Assembly: GCF_032918005.1 (NCBI RefSeq)
Contig: NZ_CP136628.1
Span: forward strand, 6,061,501-6,125,500
Length of the DNA stretch: 64,000 nucleotides
From: Bradyrhizobium sp. NDS-1
GTDB lineage: Bacteria; Pseudomonadota; Alphaproteobacteria; Rhizobiales; Xanthobacteraceae
Direction: 5' to 3'
Every line of letters begins with the position of its first letter. The first letter of the stretch is position 1. The notes below the pieces were generated by a model. That model was not told the DNA's origin. It was given only the letters and a program-made list of their open reading frames with translations, and searched no databases. Shown here piece by piece: positions 9,653-18,571 of the stretch. The position numbers and the translations under genes were made by a program.

Positions 9653-10480
9653 ATGCCCCCCGATCCGTTGCTCTCGCGCCTGATATTCGCCTTTCGCGAC
9701 GTCCCCGGCGTCGCGGCCATCGTGCTCGGCGGCTCGCGCGCGCGAGGCAGCGCGCATCCCTCCTCCGATTTTGATATCGGGCTCTACTTTGCCGCCGCGA
9801 GCCCGCTCGACACCGAGCGGCTGCTGGCGGCTGCGAAGGAGATCGCTGACGATCCCGCCGCCACGACCGTGACGCCGGTTGGCGAATGGGGGCCGTGGAT
9901 TATCGGCGGTGCCTGGCTGTCGGTGGAAGACCGCAAGGTCGATCTGCTCTATCGCGATGCCGATGCGGTCGAAGCCGTGATGAAGTCCTGCCATGCTGGC
10001 CTCGTCACCATGGATTATCAGCCCGGCCATCCGCACGGCTTCTGCTCGGCGATCTGGATGGGCGAGATCGCCTATTGCCAGCCCCTGCACGATCCCGAGA
10101 GCCTGATCGCGCGGCTGAAATCGATCGCCCTGCCCTATCCTCGCGCGCTGCGCGACGCCCTGATCCGACGCTTCCAGTGGGAAATCTCATTCGGCATCGA
10201 GAACGCCGAGCTCGCCATTGCGCGCGGCGACCGGACCCACGTCGCAGGATGTCTCTACAGATCGCTCTCCTGCATCGCTCAGGTGCTGTTCGCGCTCAAC
10301 GAACGCTATCTCATCAACGAGAAGGGCGCGCTGCACGAAGCGGTCCTGTTGCCGCTGACGATCCCGCATCTGGCGGAATGGACCGACGACGTTTGGCGGC
10401 TGATCGGCGATGGCGCCCTTGCACCCGCTTGTGACCTCTTGCGCCACATCGACCGCGAGTTGAAGGTGCTGTCCCAATGA
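9653..10480 (+). CDS. nucleotidyltransferase domain protein
   Basis: The N-terminus carries the polymerase-beta-like nucleotidyltransferase signature: GGSRARGSAHPSSDFDIG, a GS motif followed by DxD metal ligands, at about residues 25-42 of 275. The C-terminal half is helical (RRFQWEISFGIENAELAIARG) and resembles the substrate-side domain of adenylyltransferases. The enzyme likely transfers AMP to a small molecule or protein, but the target is unknown. Its stop overlaps the start of the crotonase gene in an ATGA arrangement, indicating one operon. Confidence 0.75.
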   Translation: MPPDPLLSRLIFAFRDVPGVAAIVLGGSRARGSAHPSSDFDIGLYFAAASPLDTERLLAAAKEIADDPAATTVTPVGEWGPWIIGGAWLSVEDRKVDLLYRDADAVEAVMKSCHAGLVTMDYQPGHPHGFCSAIWMGEIAYCQPLHDPESLIARLKSIALPYPRALRDALIRRFQWEISFGIENAELAIARGDRTHVAGCLYRSLSCIAQVLFALNERYLINEKGALHEAVLLPLTIPHLAEWTDDVWRLIGDGALAPACDLLRHIDRELKVLSQ

Positions 10481-11271
10481 GAAGCATGGAGAACGCGGTG
10501 ACATCTGACGATCCGGTCTCTTACGAACGTCTCGGCGACGTCGCCCGCATCACGCTGCGCCGGCCGCCCGTCAATGCGCTGGGCCTCGAGATGATCCGCG
10601 GCGTTGTCGCAGCGTTCCGCCGCGCGGCAGACGATGACGGCGCGCGCGTTGTCGTGCTGGCGAGTGCAATTGCAAAACGCTTCTCGGCGGGCCTCGATCT
10701 CGACATCCTGCTCGGCAGATCCGGCGCCGAGATCCGCGAATTCCTCCAGGCGCTCTATATCGACCTCTACGATGCCCAGTACGGGCTGGGAAAACCGTCG
10801 ATCGCCGCGGTCGGTGGCGCGGCGCGGGGCGGCGGCATGACGATGGCAGTGTCCTGCGACGTCGTGCTGGCTGCCGAGAGCGCGACGTTCGGCTATCCCG
10901 AGATTGACGTCGGCGTCATCCCGGCGATCCATTACGCGCATCTGCCGCGCATCGTCGGACGCCATCGCGCCTTCGAGCTGCTGTTCACCGGCCGGGTCTT
11001 CAGCGCCATGGAAGCACGCGAGCTTGGCGTCATCAACCGCGTCGTCGGCGATGCCGAGCTCGAGACGGAAGTGCTGAAGCTCGCGGCGCAATTCTCCGCC
11101 AAATCGGCCGCAGTGCTGCGGATGGGCCGCGCCGCCTTCATGCGCCAGATCGATCTCGACTATCGACGCAGCATTGCAAGCGCCGTGGACGATTTCTGCA
11201 ACGTCGCGACGTCGGATGAGGCACAGGAGGGCCTGCGGGCGTTCGTGGAGAAGCGGCCGCCGAAATGGTGA
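10477..11271 (+). CDS. enoyl-CoA hydratase/isomerase (crotonase) family protein
   Basis: Crotonase motifs are clear in this 264-residue protein: ITLRRPPVNALGLEMI at the start, FSAGLDLDIL forming the first oxyanion strand, and KPSIAAVGGAARGGGMTMA for the second. The loop YPEIDVGVIP carries one acidic residue near the usual catalytic position. Such enzymes hydrate or isomerise enoyl-CoA thioesters in fatty-acid or aromatic catabolism. The ATG overlaps the preceding nucleotidyltransferase stop; an in-frame ATG at 10486 is an alternative. Confidence 0.85.
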   Translation: MRSMENAVTSDDPVSYERLGDVARITLRRPPVNALGLEMIRGVVAAFRRAADDDGARVVVLASAIAKRFSAGLDLDILLGRSGAEIREFLQALYIDLYDAQYGLGKPSIAAVGGAARGGGMTMAVSCDVVLAAESATFGYPEIDVGVIPAIHYAHLPRIVGRHRAFELLFTGRVFSAMEARELGVINRVVGDAELETEVLKLAAQFSAKSAAVLRMGRAAFMRQIDLDYRRSIASAVDDFCNVATSDEAQEGLRAFVEKRPPKW

Positions 11272-11298
11272 GGACGGCAGGCTGCGCCGGCGCTGCGT

Positions 11299-11934
11299 TC
11301 AGGCGGTCTTGTCGAGCGTAGAGGAGGAATCGGCCGGTGGATATTTCGTCACCGGCACCATGAACGACTTCGTGCCGATCTGATAGATGACCCTGCCGTT
11401 CTGTCCGTCATCGGTCGCGATCTGCGCCTGCCCGAACATGATGACGTTCTTGTAGACGGTGCCCGTACCCTGACGGGTGACGCCGTCGGTGGTGACGCTG
11501 ACCTGGGCTTCCTTGCCGTTGACGGAAAGCACCTTGAAGCTCGCGCTCTTGCCGTTGTCGGGAGAATAGCCGCCCCAGCTTCCCATGAGACGGCTGTCGG
11601 ACGGTGGCGGGTCCTGCTTCTCGAGATTGGCGGTCTGCTTGCCGGCACCGCCAACGGAGTACAGCAGCACCATGTTCTTGCCGTCCTTGGTGCCGACAGT
11701 CACTCCACCGAAGGTGATCAGCGAGCCTTGGACCTCTGCAAAACCACGCTCGGTACGCCCGTTGTGCGTATACTCGACCTGCGCCCGGGCACCGCGGATG
11801 TTGATGACATTGAAGCTGACCGGCTGGTTGTTGCCGACCCAATTGCCCTTCCATTCACCGAGCAGCCTGCTCTGGCGGAAGACCCGCTCGTTGGCGGGCG
11901 ATATCTGGCTGGTGGTCGCTGAGATGGTGGCCAT
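11299..11934 (-). CDS. hypothetical protein made of two tandem ~80-residue beta-rich repeats
   Basis: No signal peptide is visible in this 211-residue protein. It contains an internal duplication. Residues around 25-95 (GEWKGNWVGNNQPVSFNV ... VLLYSVG) align with residues around 117-185 (GSWGGYSPDNGKSASFKV ... RVIYQIG), sharing the order G-W-G, S-F-x-V, A-Q-V, G-T/R-x-x-G, F-G-x-x-x-x-x-T-D/K-D-G-x-N. The repeats look like small beta-barrels. I do not recognise the family. The upstream region carries a TTAA-N7-TTAA site. Confidence 0.72.
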   Translation of the reverse strand: MATISATTSQISPANERVFRQSRLLGEWKGNWVGNNQPVSFNVINIRGARAQVEYTHNGRTERGFAEVQGSLITFGGVTVGTKDGKNMVLLYSVGGAGKQTANLEKQDPPPSDSRLMGSWGGYSPDNGKSASFKVLSVNGKEAQVSVTTDGVTRQGTGTVYKNVIMFGQAQIATDDGQNGRVIYQIGTKSFMVPVTKYPPADSSSTLDKTA

Positions 11935-12026
11935 TGATCTACTCGGTGGACGGGCCTGACAAACCCGCTTTCGTTCGCGTCCGATCGAAAACGAACTGAA
12001 ACACCCGGATTAGGGTCACGTGCCGG

Positions 12027-12041
12027 TTAACGAGGGGTTAA
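12027..12041 (-). promoter_or_regulatory. CtrA-like binding site TTAA-N7-TTAA
   Basis: TTAA at 12027-12030 and TTAA at 12038-12041 are separated by exactly seven bases, the spacing of the alphaproteobacterial CtrA box. The site lies about 93 bp upstream of the minus-strand start at 11934, a plausible promoter position. One chance occurrence in 64 kb cannot be excluded. Confidence 0.4.
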
Positions 12042-12092
12042 GTTCAACCACTGGGCGAGATGGGGCGAAAGGTCCCAACTGGCGGTACGCTC

Positions 12093-12950
12093 TCAGCGGC
12101 CCCAGCGATCCGACCAGATCTTCTCGCCGATCATGCAATTGACGCGCGGCTCCTTGTCCGCAACCCGCATCACGGGACGCTCCGGCGTGCGGCCGGCGAC
12201 CTCCATCAGCAGCTTGGTGCGGATCGCTTCCTTGAACTTGTCGCGTTCCTTGATCGTGATGACGAAGGAGCCGGGACCGCCGATGACGCAGTCCTCGTAG
12301 TAGAAATCGAGATTGTCGATATCCATGGTCGAATAGGACGGCTCCTTGACCATGATCGGCAGACCGTTGATGACGATGCCTTTCTCGAGCGCGGCGTCGC
12401 GCGCCACCGTGACCGGCCCGCCATTGTTGTTGGGCCCGTCGCCGGAAATGTCGATCACGCGGCGCAAGCCGCGATAGGGATCCTCGTCGAACAGCGGCAT
12501 CGCGAAATTGATTGCGCCGGAGATCGAAGTGCGCGATGCGCGCCGGATCGGCGTCTTCATGATCTCGGCGGCGACCGCATCCGCCGTCTCGGGTCCGTCG
12601 ACCAGCCGCCAGGGGATGATGATCTTCTGGTCGCTCGAGGCCGCCCACTCGAAATAGGTCACCGCGATCCGGCCGTTCGGACCGAGCTTCAGAGCCTGGA
12701 GGAACTCCTTTGACTGGATCGCCTGGGCGTAGCCCTCGCGCTGGATCGCGAGCTCGTCCATGTCCATCGAGTAGGAGACGTCGACCGCGAGGATCAATTC
12801 GACGTCGACCGCGTCCTTGTCGGCGGCCAGCCGCTGCGGCTGAGTCTTGGGCGGCTCAAACTTTGGTCCTGGTGCCGCGATGCCCGCGACATCCCCTCCG
12901 GCAAGCATGCCGGCCACAAGCACAGCCCCGATCGAGAACAGCAAGCGCAT
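12093..12950 (-). CDS. DUF1194-type von Willebrand factor A domain protein, secreted
   Basis: The 285-residue protein has a signal peptide (MRLLFSIGAVLVAGMLAGG) and a von Willebrand A domain starting at VDVELILAVDVSYSMDMDE, where DxSxS is the metal-ion-dependent adhesion site. RRVIDISGDGPNNNGG follows in the middle of the domain. This fits the DUF1194 family, common in Rhizobiales and of unknown role, probably periplasmic protein binding. ATG 12950 has GGGAGA about nine bases upstream; an in-frame start at 13025 would bury the signal peptide. Confidence 0.84.
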   Translation of the reverse strand: MRLLFSIGAVLVAGMLAGGDVAGIAAPGPKFEPPKTQPQRLAADKDAVDVELILAVDVSYSMDMDELAIQREGYAQAIQSKEFLQALKLGPNGRIAVTYFEWAASSDQKIIIPWRLVDGPETADAVAAEIMKTPIRRASRTSISGAINFAMPLFDEDPYRGLRRVIDISGDGPNNNGGPVTVARDAALEKGIVINGLPIMVKEPSYSTMDIDNLDFYYEDCVIGGPGSFVITIKERDKFKEAIRTKLLMEVAGRTPERPVMRVADKEPRVNCMIGEKIWSDRWGR

Positions 12951-13207
12951 CGCAGCAGTCTCCCGTCGTATGACGCGATGGTGACATGCAAACGCCTTGC
13001 CGCAAAGCGCGAAGATCGCTTGCACTTCACATTCGAGTTAGAGATTTCGCGATTTGCGCAAAGCTGCCGCCATGTTGCCGTGCTCGCGCCGCCGGAACAC
13101 GGCCGGCCACTCAAGTTGCCCGCGAAGCGCGGGCCCTGATACGAAGCGAGGGACAGCGCTTCCCGCCCACTTGTCCGGCACAATTTCCATGCTAGGCTGA
13201 CCGCACA

Positions 13208-13275
13208 GATGGGAATGGAGTCTCCCGACAACCGCCCGGCGGTCCGTGACCGTAGTGGGCTGATGACTCCTGCTC
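13208..13275 (+). promoter_or_regulatory. fluoride riboswitch (crcB motif)
   Basis: The sequence matches the fluoride aptamer. It has the stem GGGA (13211-13214) with TCCC (13223-13226), the stem GGAGT (13217-13221) with ACTCC (13266-13270), the conserved AACCGCC after the first hairpin, and GGCTGATGACTCCTGC closing the fold. A strong terminator hairpin follows at 13325-13346, before an MFS transporter and crcB, the classical fluoride channel. GGCGGG at 13308-13313 could pair with the terminator's CCCGCC arm as an anti-terminator. Fluoride binding would be expected to permit read-through. Confidence 0.88.
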
Positions 13276-13324
13276 GAGGTGAGGCAATCGTTGAGCCCTC
13301 TGCCTTTGGCGGGAGCATGGACAG

Positions 13325-13346
13325 GCCCGCCGACGGCGGGCTTTTT
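13325..13346 (+). terminator. riboswitch-controlled intrinsic terminator
   Basis: GCCCGCC (13325-13331), loop GAC, GGCGGGC (13335-13341) and five T make a strong hairpin terminator between the fluoride aptamer and the MFS start codon, as expected for transcription-attenuating riboswitches. Confidence 0.85.
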
Positions 13347-13377
13347 GCTGCCTTGAAAGGAACGGTCAGGAGAAGGC

Positions 13378-14586
13378 GTGACCACGACGACACCGAATGC
13401 TGCGCGGACCTCACTGCCCAGGGGAATCTGGGTGCTCGGTTTCGTCTCGATGCTGATGGACATCTCCTCCGAGATGATTCATGCGCTGCTGCCGATCTAT
13501 CTCGTTACCGTGCTCGGCGCCTCCACGCTCACCGTCGGATTCATCGAGGGCATCGCCGAGGCAACCGCCTCGATCACCAAGATCTTCTCCGGCGCGCTGT
13601 CGGACTGGCTCGGCCGCCGCAAGCTGCTCGCTGCGCTCGGCTACGGGCTGGCTGCCTTCACCAAACCGCTGTTTCCCCTCGCGCCAAGCGTCGGATGGCT
13701 GGTGGCGGCACGCTTCATCGACCGCGTCGGAAAGGGCATCCGTGGTGCGCCGCGCGACGCCTTGATCGCCGATATCGCCCCGGTCGGCCTGCGCGGCGCA
13801 AGCTTCGGGCTGCGGCAATCGCTCGACACCATCGGCGCCTTCCTCGGGCCGCTCGTGGCGATCGGCCTGATGTGGTGGACGGCGGACAATTTCACCCTGG
13901 TGTTCTGGGTGGCGGTGCTGCCGGCGTTCTTGTCGTTCGGGCTGATCGCCTTCGCCGTAAGCGAGCCTGACCCGGACCTGAGCCGCGAGCCGGCGAAGAA
14001 CCCGCTCAATCTTGCCGCGATGCGGCAGCTCGGAGCGGTGTACTGGCGCGTCGTCGCAGTCGGAATCGTCTTCACGCTGGCGCGCTTCAGCGAGGCCTTC
14101 CTGATCCTGCGCGCACAGAACATCGGGCTCAGCGTGATGTGGGTGCCGGCGGTGCTGGTGCTGATGAACATCGCCTATGCGCTGTCGGCCTATCCGGCCG
14201 GCGTGCTGTCGGACCGGATCAACCGGACCGGCCTGCTCGCGCTCGGCTTGGTCTTCCTCGCCGCCGCCGACCTCGCGCTGGCCATGCTCCCGAGCCTTGC
14301 GGGCCTCGCGCTCGGCGTCGTGCTGTGGGGGCTGCATATGGGACTGACGCAAGGCCTGCTCTCGGCCATGGTCGCCGACGCCGCGCCGCCGAGCCTGCGC
14401 GGCACGGCGTTCGGCTATTTCAACCTGTTCACGGGCCTCGCCCTGCTGGCGGCGAGCGTGATCGCCGGCGCGTTGTGGGACGTCTACGGTCCCCAAGGCA
14501 CGTTCCTCGCCGGCCTCGGCTTCGCGCTGGTCTCGCTCATCGGGCTATTCGCGATCGGCAAGGGGCTGGCTGCAAGGAACGCATGA
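13378..14586 (+). CDS. MFS transporter in fluoride-riboswitch operon
   Basis: This 402-residue membrane protein has about 12 hydrophobic segments and the MFS loop signature SGALSDWLGRRKLL between helices 2 and 3, with AGVLSDRINRTGLL in the second half. The gene starts at GTG 13378 with AGGAGAAGG just upstream. It lies directly downstream of a fluoride riboswitch and terminator and 28 bp before crcB, so it should be induced by fluoride. A fluoride, acid or general toxicant export role is inferred from context only. Confidence 0.85.
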   Translation: MTTTTPNAARTSLPRGIWVLGFVSMLMDISSEMIHALLPIYLVTVLGASTLTVGFIEGIAEATASITKIFSGALSDWLGRRKLLAALGYGLAAFTKPLFPLAPSVGWLVAARFIDRVGKGIRGAPRDALIADIAPVGLRGASFGLRQSLDTIGAFLGPLVAIGLMWWTADNFTLVFWVAVLPAFLSFGLIAFAVSEPDPDLSREPAKNPLNLAAMRQLGAVYWRVVAVGIVFTLARFSEAFLILRAQNIGLSVMWVPAVLVLMNIAYALSAYPAGVLSDRINRTGLLALGLVFLAAADLALAMLPSLAGLALGVVLWGLHMGLTQGLLSAMVADAAPPSLRGTAFGYFNLFTGLALLAASVIAGALWDVYGPQGTFLAGLGFALVSLIGLFAIGKGLAARNA

Positions 14587-14614
14587 TGCAGGTCGCAAAC
14601 CAGGGAACGGGACT

Positions 14615-14998
14615 TTGAACATCCAATACATTCTGGCAGTCGCTGCCGGCGGGGCGCTGGGCGCGGTCCTGCGCTATCTGATTGCCATCGGTTCGGGCCG
14701 CGCGTTCGGCACTGACTTTCCCTGGGGCACCCTGATCATCAACGTGACGGGATCATTCCTGATCGGCATCTTCGCCGCGCTGTTCGCGACGAGATGGAAC
14801 CTGCCGCAGGCCGCCCGGATATTCTTGACGGTCGGAATCTGCGGCGGATACACGACATTCTCGACCTTCTCGCTGGATGCCTGGTATCTGATCGAGCGCG
14901 GTCAGACCCTTGCCTCGGCCGCCTATATGATTGCATCGGTGGTACTGTCCGTGGGCGCGCTGATCGCCGCGATGCAAGTTGTTCGCGCCCTGCCGTAG
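14615..14998 (+). CDS. crcB: fluoride ion channel CrcB/Fluc
   Basis: CrcB forms a dual-topology dimer that lets fluoride leave the cell. The 127-residue protein has four membrane segments and all family marks: GGALGAVLRY in helix 1, GTLIINVTGSFLIG in helix 2, and GGYTTFSTFS in helix 3 with the pore-lining phenylalanines. It starts at TTG 14615 with GGAACGGGA upstream. Position after the MFS gene and under the fluoride riboswitch supports the function independently of the protein match. Confidence 0.94.
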   Translation: MNIQYILAVAAGGALGAVLRYLIAIGSGRAFGTDFPWGTLIINVTGSFLIGIFAALFATRWNLPQAARIFLTVGICGGYTTFSTFSLDAWYLIERGQTLASAAYMIASVVLSVGALIAAMQVVRALP

Positions 14999-15066
14999 AG
15001 CATGATCTGGACCCGAAGGGCCGCGTCAGCGCGTGCAGCGGTTTTCCGAAAGATCGTGATCAAACA
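14998..15066. repeat. Bradyrhizobium-type intergenic palindromic repeat
   Basis: The segment from AGCATGATC to GATCGTGATCAAAC, with the core GCAGCGGTTTTCCGAAAGATC, resembles a palindromic intergenic unit seen repeatedly in Bradyrhizobium and Rhodopseudomonas genomes. Its arms are imperfect here. It lies just after crcB and before clpS. Confidence 0.5.
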
Positions 15067-15213
15067 AGAACCTGATGCGGCGCATGCGCGATCAGTGCAT
15101 CCCTGCCCATCTGCAACGGCATGATAGCGGGCGCCAGCCATCTTGGAGAAGCCGGAGCGCCTGCAATATGATGCGACCGCTGGAGCTCATCAGGGCCGGA
15201 TATCTGGGACACG

Positions 15214-15519
15214 ATGAACGACACCGTCACCAAACCGAAGACGCGGACAAAGACCAAGGTCGAGCGGCCGAAGCTGCACAAGGTCATCCTGATCAATGAC
15301 GACTACACGCCGCGCGAATTCGTCACCATGATCCTCAAGGCCGAGTTCCGCATGACCGAGGATCAGGCTTACAAGGTGATGATCACCGCACACAAGCTGG
15401 GCGCCTGCGTCGTTGCCGTGTTCACCAAGGACGTCGCCGAGACCAAGGCGACGCGCGCCACCGACGCGGGCCGCGCCAAGGGCTATCCGCTGCTGTTCAC
15501 GACCGAGCCGGAGGAGTAA
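15214..15519 (+). CDS. clpS: ATP-dependent Clp protease adaptor ClpS
   Basis: ClpS delivers N-end-rule substrates to ClpAP. The 101-residue protein has a disordered basic N-terminus and the ClpS core: LHKVILINDDYTPREFVTMI, where the acidic pair contacts the substrate amino terminus, then HKLGACVVAVFTKDVAETK. No clpA lies next to it. Rhizobiales often have two ClpS paralogues, so this may be the stand-alone copy. Confidence 0.93.
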   Translation: MNDTVTKPKTRTKTKVERPKLHKVILINDDYTPREFVTMILKAEFRMTEDQAYKVMITAHKLGACVVAVFTKDVAETKATRATDAGRAKGYPLLFTTEPEE

Positions 15520-15522
15520 GGC

Positions 15523-16713
15523 TCAGCCGCCTGCCGCGTGCGTCTCCTCCACCAGCCCATACACCCGCTGCGCCTTGGAGAACCCCGCGATCGGAAATTC
15601 TCCGAGCTCGTGCCAATCGTGGCGGCAGACATTGGCAAAACCCTCCGACGCCACGACGGTCCGTCCCAGGCGTCCCGTGATCTTCTCGAGCCTTGCGGCG
15701 AGGTTGACGGCCGGTCCGATGCAGGTGAAGTCCAGCCGGTTGCCGCCGCCGATATTGCCGTAGAGGATGTTGCCGACGTGCAGCGCGACGCCGAAGCGGA
15801 AGCGCTCGACGACGTCGCCGACCGGAAAGGCGAGCGCCTCGACGTTGGCGCGGGATTCACGCGCCGCCTCCAGCACACCCGCGCAGACATGGGCGGCGTC
15901 GCCGACATATTCGTCGATCGGAAATACCGCGAGCAGGCCATCGCCCATGAATTTCAGCACCTCGCCGCCATGGCCCCGGATCGCAGTGACCTGGCAGTCG
16001 AAATAATGGTTGAGGATGGCGGCTACTGTCTCGGCCGGCAAGCGGTCCGACAGCGCGGTGAAGCCGCGCAGATCCGAGAGCCAGATCGCAGCCTGCATGG
16101 TGTCGTTGTGGCCGCGGCGGATCTGGCCGCCGAGGATGCGGGCGCCGGCGCGATTGCCGACATAGGTGTCGAGCAGCATCTCCGCCGTGCGGCGCAGGCT
16201 GACGATCTCGCTGACGCGCGCGAGCGGCGCTATGATGGCCCGGATCGCTGCGATGTCGTCGTCGCTGAAGCCGCCGGGCTGCCGCGTCATCCAACTCGTC
16301 GCGTGGGTCGAGCCGTCGAGGAACGGCAGCGGCACGGCGACATAGTCGGTCACGGCTTCGGCGCGCATGTCGTTGACGATCGGGAACCGCTGGCTGCGCG
16401 GATCGTCGACGCGCCCCCTGACCTCAATCCCCTGCTCGAATACGATCCGAAGCGGGCTCTGGGCGAACTCCGGCGAGTCCAGGACATCGAACTCGACGGC
16501 GCCGATTTCGACCTCTCCGCCCTGCCGCCAGATGAAGTTGCGGCCGAATATTTCGGGATGGAGCGTGCGGATGAAAATGCCGAACCGGAACACCGGCAGA
16601 CCGGCCGCGACCAGACGCTCACAAAAATCGGCGATCATCTCGGCGGGCTCGACCGACGACCAGGCGCCGTCGATCAGCCAGTTGGAGACGCGCTGAAGCT
16701 CGGAGCTGTTCAT
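15523..16713 (-). CDS. class III adenylate/guanylate cyclase
   Basis: The 396-residue protein has an N-terminal regulatory region of about 200 residues without membrane segments, and a C-terminal cyclase catalytic domain. IWLSDLRGFTALSDRLPAE supplies the first metal aspartate, HGGEVLKFMGDGLLAVFP the second, and GNRLDFTCIGPAVNLAARLE the substrate-contacting segment. It would make cAMP in the cytoplasm. The gene converges on clpS with 3 bp between stops. The N-terminal ligand or signal is unknown. Confidence 0.88.
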   Translation of the reverse strand: MNSSELQRVSNWLIDGAWSSVEPAEMIADFCERLVAAGLPVFRFGIFIRTLHPEIFGRNFIWRQGGEVEIGAVEFDVLDSPEFAQSPLRIVFEQGIEVRGRVDDPRSQRFPIVNDMRAEAVTDYVAVPLPFLDGSTHATSWMTRQPGGFSDDDIAAIRAIIAPLARVSEIVSLRRTAEMLLDTYVGNRAGARILGGQIRRGHNDTMQAAIWLSDLRGFTALSDRLPAETVAAILNHYFDCQVTAIRGHGGEVLKFMGDGLLAVFPIDEYVGDAAHVCAGVLEAARESRANVEALAFPVGDVVERFRFGVALHVGNILYGNIGGGNRLDFTCIGPAVNLAARLEKITGRLGRTVVASEGFANVCRHDWHELGEFPIAGFSKAQRVYGLVEETHAAGG

Positions 16714-16811
16714 GTCCGCATTTGCGGACGAAGTTGTGAGCCCGTCAAGCTGCGCGGTGGGCTAGTGTCGCGCCGGGAAGTTGACCTCTCTCTACGGGAG
16801 CGGTGAAGACG

Positions 16812-17900
16812 TCAGCGCCCCACCTGCCCGCGATCGCGCAGGAAATGATCGGCCAGCACGCAGGCCATCATGGCCTCGCCGACCGGAACGGCGCGAATGC
16901 CGACGCAGGGGTCGTGGCGGCCTTTCGTGAAGATCTCGGTGTCGGCGCCCTGGCGATCGACGGTCAGACGCGGCTGCAGGATCGACGAGGTCGGCTTCAC
17001 GGCGAAACGCACCACCACCGGCTGGCCCGTGGAGATGCCGCCCAGCACGCCGCCGGCATGGTTGGAGAGGAAGCGCGTGCCGTCATTGCCGGTGCGCATC
17101 TCGTCGGCGTTTTCTTCACCCGTGAGCTCGGCCGCGCCGAAGCCGGCGCCAATCTCGACGCCTTTCACAGCGTTGATCGTCATCATCGCACCCGCGAGGT
17201 CGGAATCCAGCTTGGCGTAGATCGGCGCGCCAAGGCCGGCCGGCACGCCTTCGGCGACGATCTCGATCACCGCGCCGATCGAGGAGCCGCTCTTGCGGAT
17301 GCCGTCGAGATAGGTCTCGAAGAACGCGGCCTTGTCCTTGTCGGGGCAGAAGAACGGGTTCTTCGCAATCTCGTCCCAATCCCATTTGGCGCGGTCGATC
17401 TTGTGCGGTCCCATCTGCACCAGCGCGCCGCGCACCTTTACGTCAGGAAGCACTTTTCGCGCGATCGCGCCGGCGGCAACGCGCGTCGCGGTCTCACGCG
17501 CCGAGGAGCGCCCGCCGCCGCGATAATCGCGCAGGCCGTATTTGGCCTCATAGGTGAAGTCGGCATGACCGGGACGAAACTTGTCCTTGATCTCGGAATA
17601 GTCCTTGGAGCGCTGGTCGGTGTTCTCGATCAGGAGCCCGATCGGGGTGCCCGTCGTCACCTGCACGCCGGTCTCCGGATGCGCCATCACGCCGGAGAGG
17701 ATTTTGACCTGGTCCGGCTCCTGGCGCTGGGTGGTGAAGCGCGATTGGCCCGGCCGGCGGCGGTCGAGATCGCCCTGGATATCGGCCTCGGTGAGCGGGA
17801 TCATGGGCGGGCAGCCGTCGACCACGCAGCCGATTGCCACCCCATGGCTCTCGCCGAAGGTGGTGACGCGGAACATGTGGCCGAAAGTATTGAAGGACAT
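16812..17900 (-). CDS. aroC: chorismate synthase
   Basis: AroC converts EPSP to chorismate with reduced FMN, the last step of the shikimate pathway. The 362-residue protein shows [20 protein letters not shown] at the N-terminus, [29 protein letters not shown] and [17 protein letters not shown], all diagnostic. ATG 17900 gives the standard MSFNTFGH start; an in-frame start at 17957 adds a non-conserved extension. A histidine phosphatase gene lies upstream on the same strand, then fabI. Confidence 0.97.
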   Translation of the reverse strand: MSFNTFGHMFRVTTFGESHGVAIGCVVDGCPPMIPLTEADIQGDLDRRRPGQSRFTTQRQEPDQVKILSGVMAHPETGVQVTTGTPIGLLIENTDQRSKDYSEIKDKFRPGHADFTYEAKYGLRDYRGGGRSSARETATRVAAGAIARKVLPDVKVRGALVQMGPHKIDRAKWDWDEIAKNPFFCPDKDKAAFFETYLDGIRKSGSSIGAVIEIVAEGVPAGLGAPIYAKLDSDLAGAMMTINAVKGVEIGAGFGAAELTGEENADEMRTGNDGTRFLSNHAGGVLGGISTGQPVVVRFAVKPTSSILQPRLTVDRQGADTEIFTKGRHDPCVGIRAVPVGEAMMACVLADHFLRDRGQVGR

Positions 17901-17959
17901 CGCTGCTCGCAGGGCTCGGTTCCAGCGTGTGGTAACGCGCGAGGCGCTGGGGGTCAAAC

Positions 17960-18559
17960 CTAACTGAACTTCTCCAGCCGCCCGTCGCGGAACACGTAGA
18001 CGGCGCCCTGCTCAATATAGAGTTCGGCGGCGCCGGCGGGGGTCTCGATGCCCAAAGCCACCATCAGGGCCCGGCATGTGCCGCCATGGGCGACCGCGAC
18101 GGTGTCGACCAGAAGCGACTCGTACCAATCGAGCATGCGCAGCTGCACCGCCGCATAGGTCTCCCCGCCGGCGGGCGCGACCGTCCATTTGTCGGCGAGG
18201 CGCCTTGCATAGACGTCGGGATCGGAGGCCTCGCTTTCAGCCAGCGTCAGCCCCTCCCAGGTGCCGTAACCGATCTCGCGCAGGCGGTCGTCGAGCGAAT
18301 AGTCGGCAGGCGGCAGTTCGAGCTTGGCGCGCGCGAGCTCCATGGTCTGGCGCGCACGCCCGAGCGGGCTCGACACGTAGGGCAGCGCCGCTCTGTCCTT
18401 GCCGTCGCGCCTGAGTAGATCGGCCAGAACGTCAGCCGCCTGCACGGCCTGGCCGTGGCCGCGTGCGTTCAGCGGGATGTCCTGGGTGCCCTGAAGCCGC
18501 CCGAGCGCATTCCACTCGGTCTCGCCATGGCGAAGGAAGTAGATCGTGGGCACGGACAT
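17960..18559 (-). CDS. histidine phosphatase family protein (phosphoglycerate mutase-like)
   Basis: The N-terminal [19 protein letters not shown] carries the RHG motif with the phosphate-accepting histidine. [13 protein letters not shown] and the late [13 protein letters not shown], with the second catalytic histidine, complete the family pattern. Length is 199 residues. Members are phosphatases of sugars, cofactor precursors or proteins, and the substrate cannot be assigned. It lies 12 bp downstream of fabI and upstream of aroC, so the three may form one transcript. Confidence 0.87.
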   Translation of the reverse strand: MSVPTIYFLRHGETEWNALGRLQGTQDIPLNARGHGQAVQAADVLADLLRRDGKDRAALPYVSSPLGRARQTMELARAKLELPPADYSLDDRLREIGYGTWEGLTLAESEASDPDVYARRLADKWTVAPAGGETYAAVQLRMLDWYESLLVDTVAVAHGGTCRALMVALGIETPAGAAELYIEQGAVYVFRDGRLEKFS

Positions 18560-18571
18560 TGCGGCTGAAAG

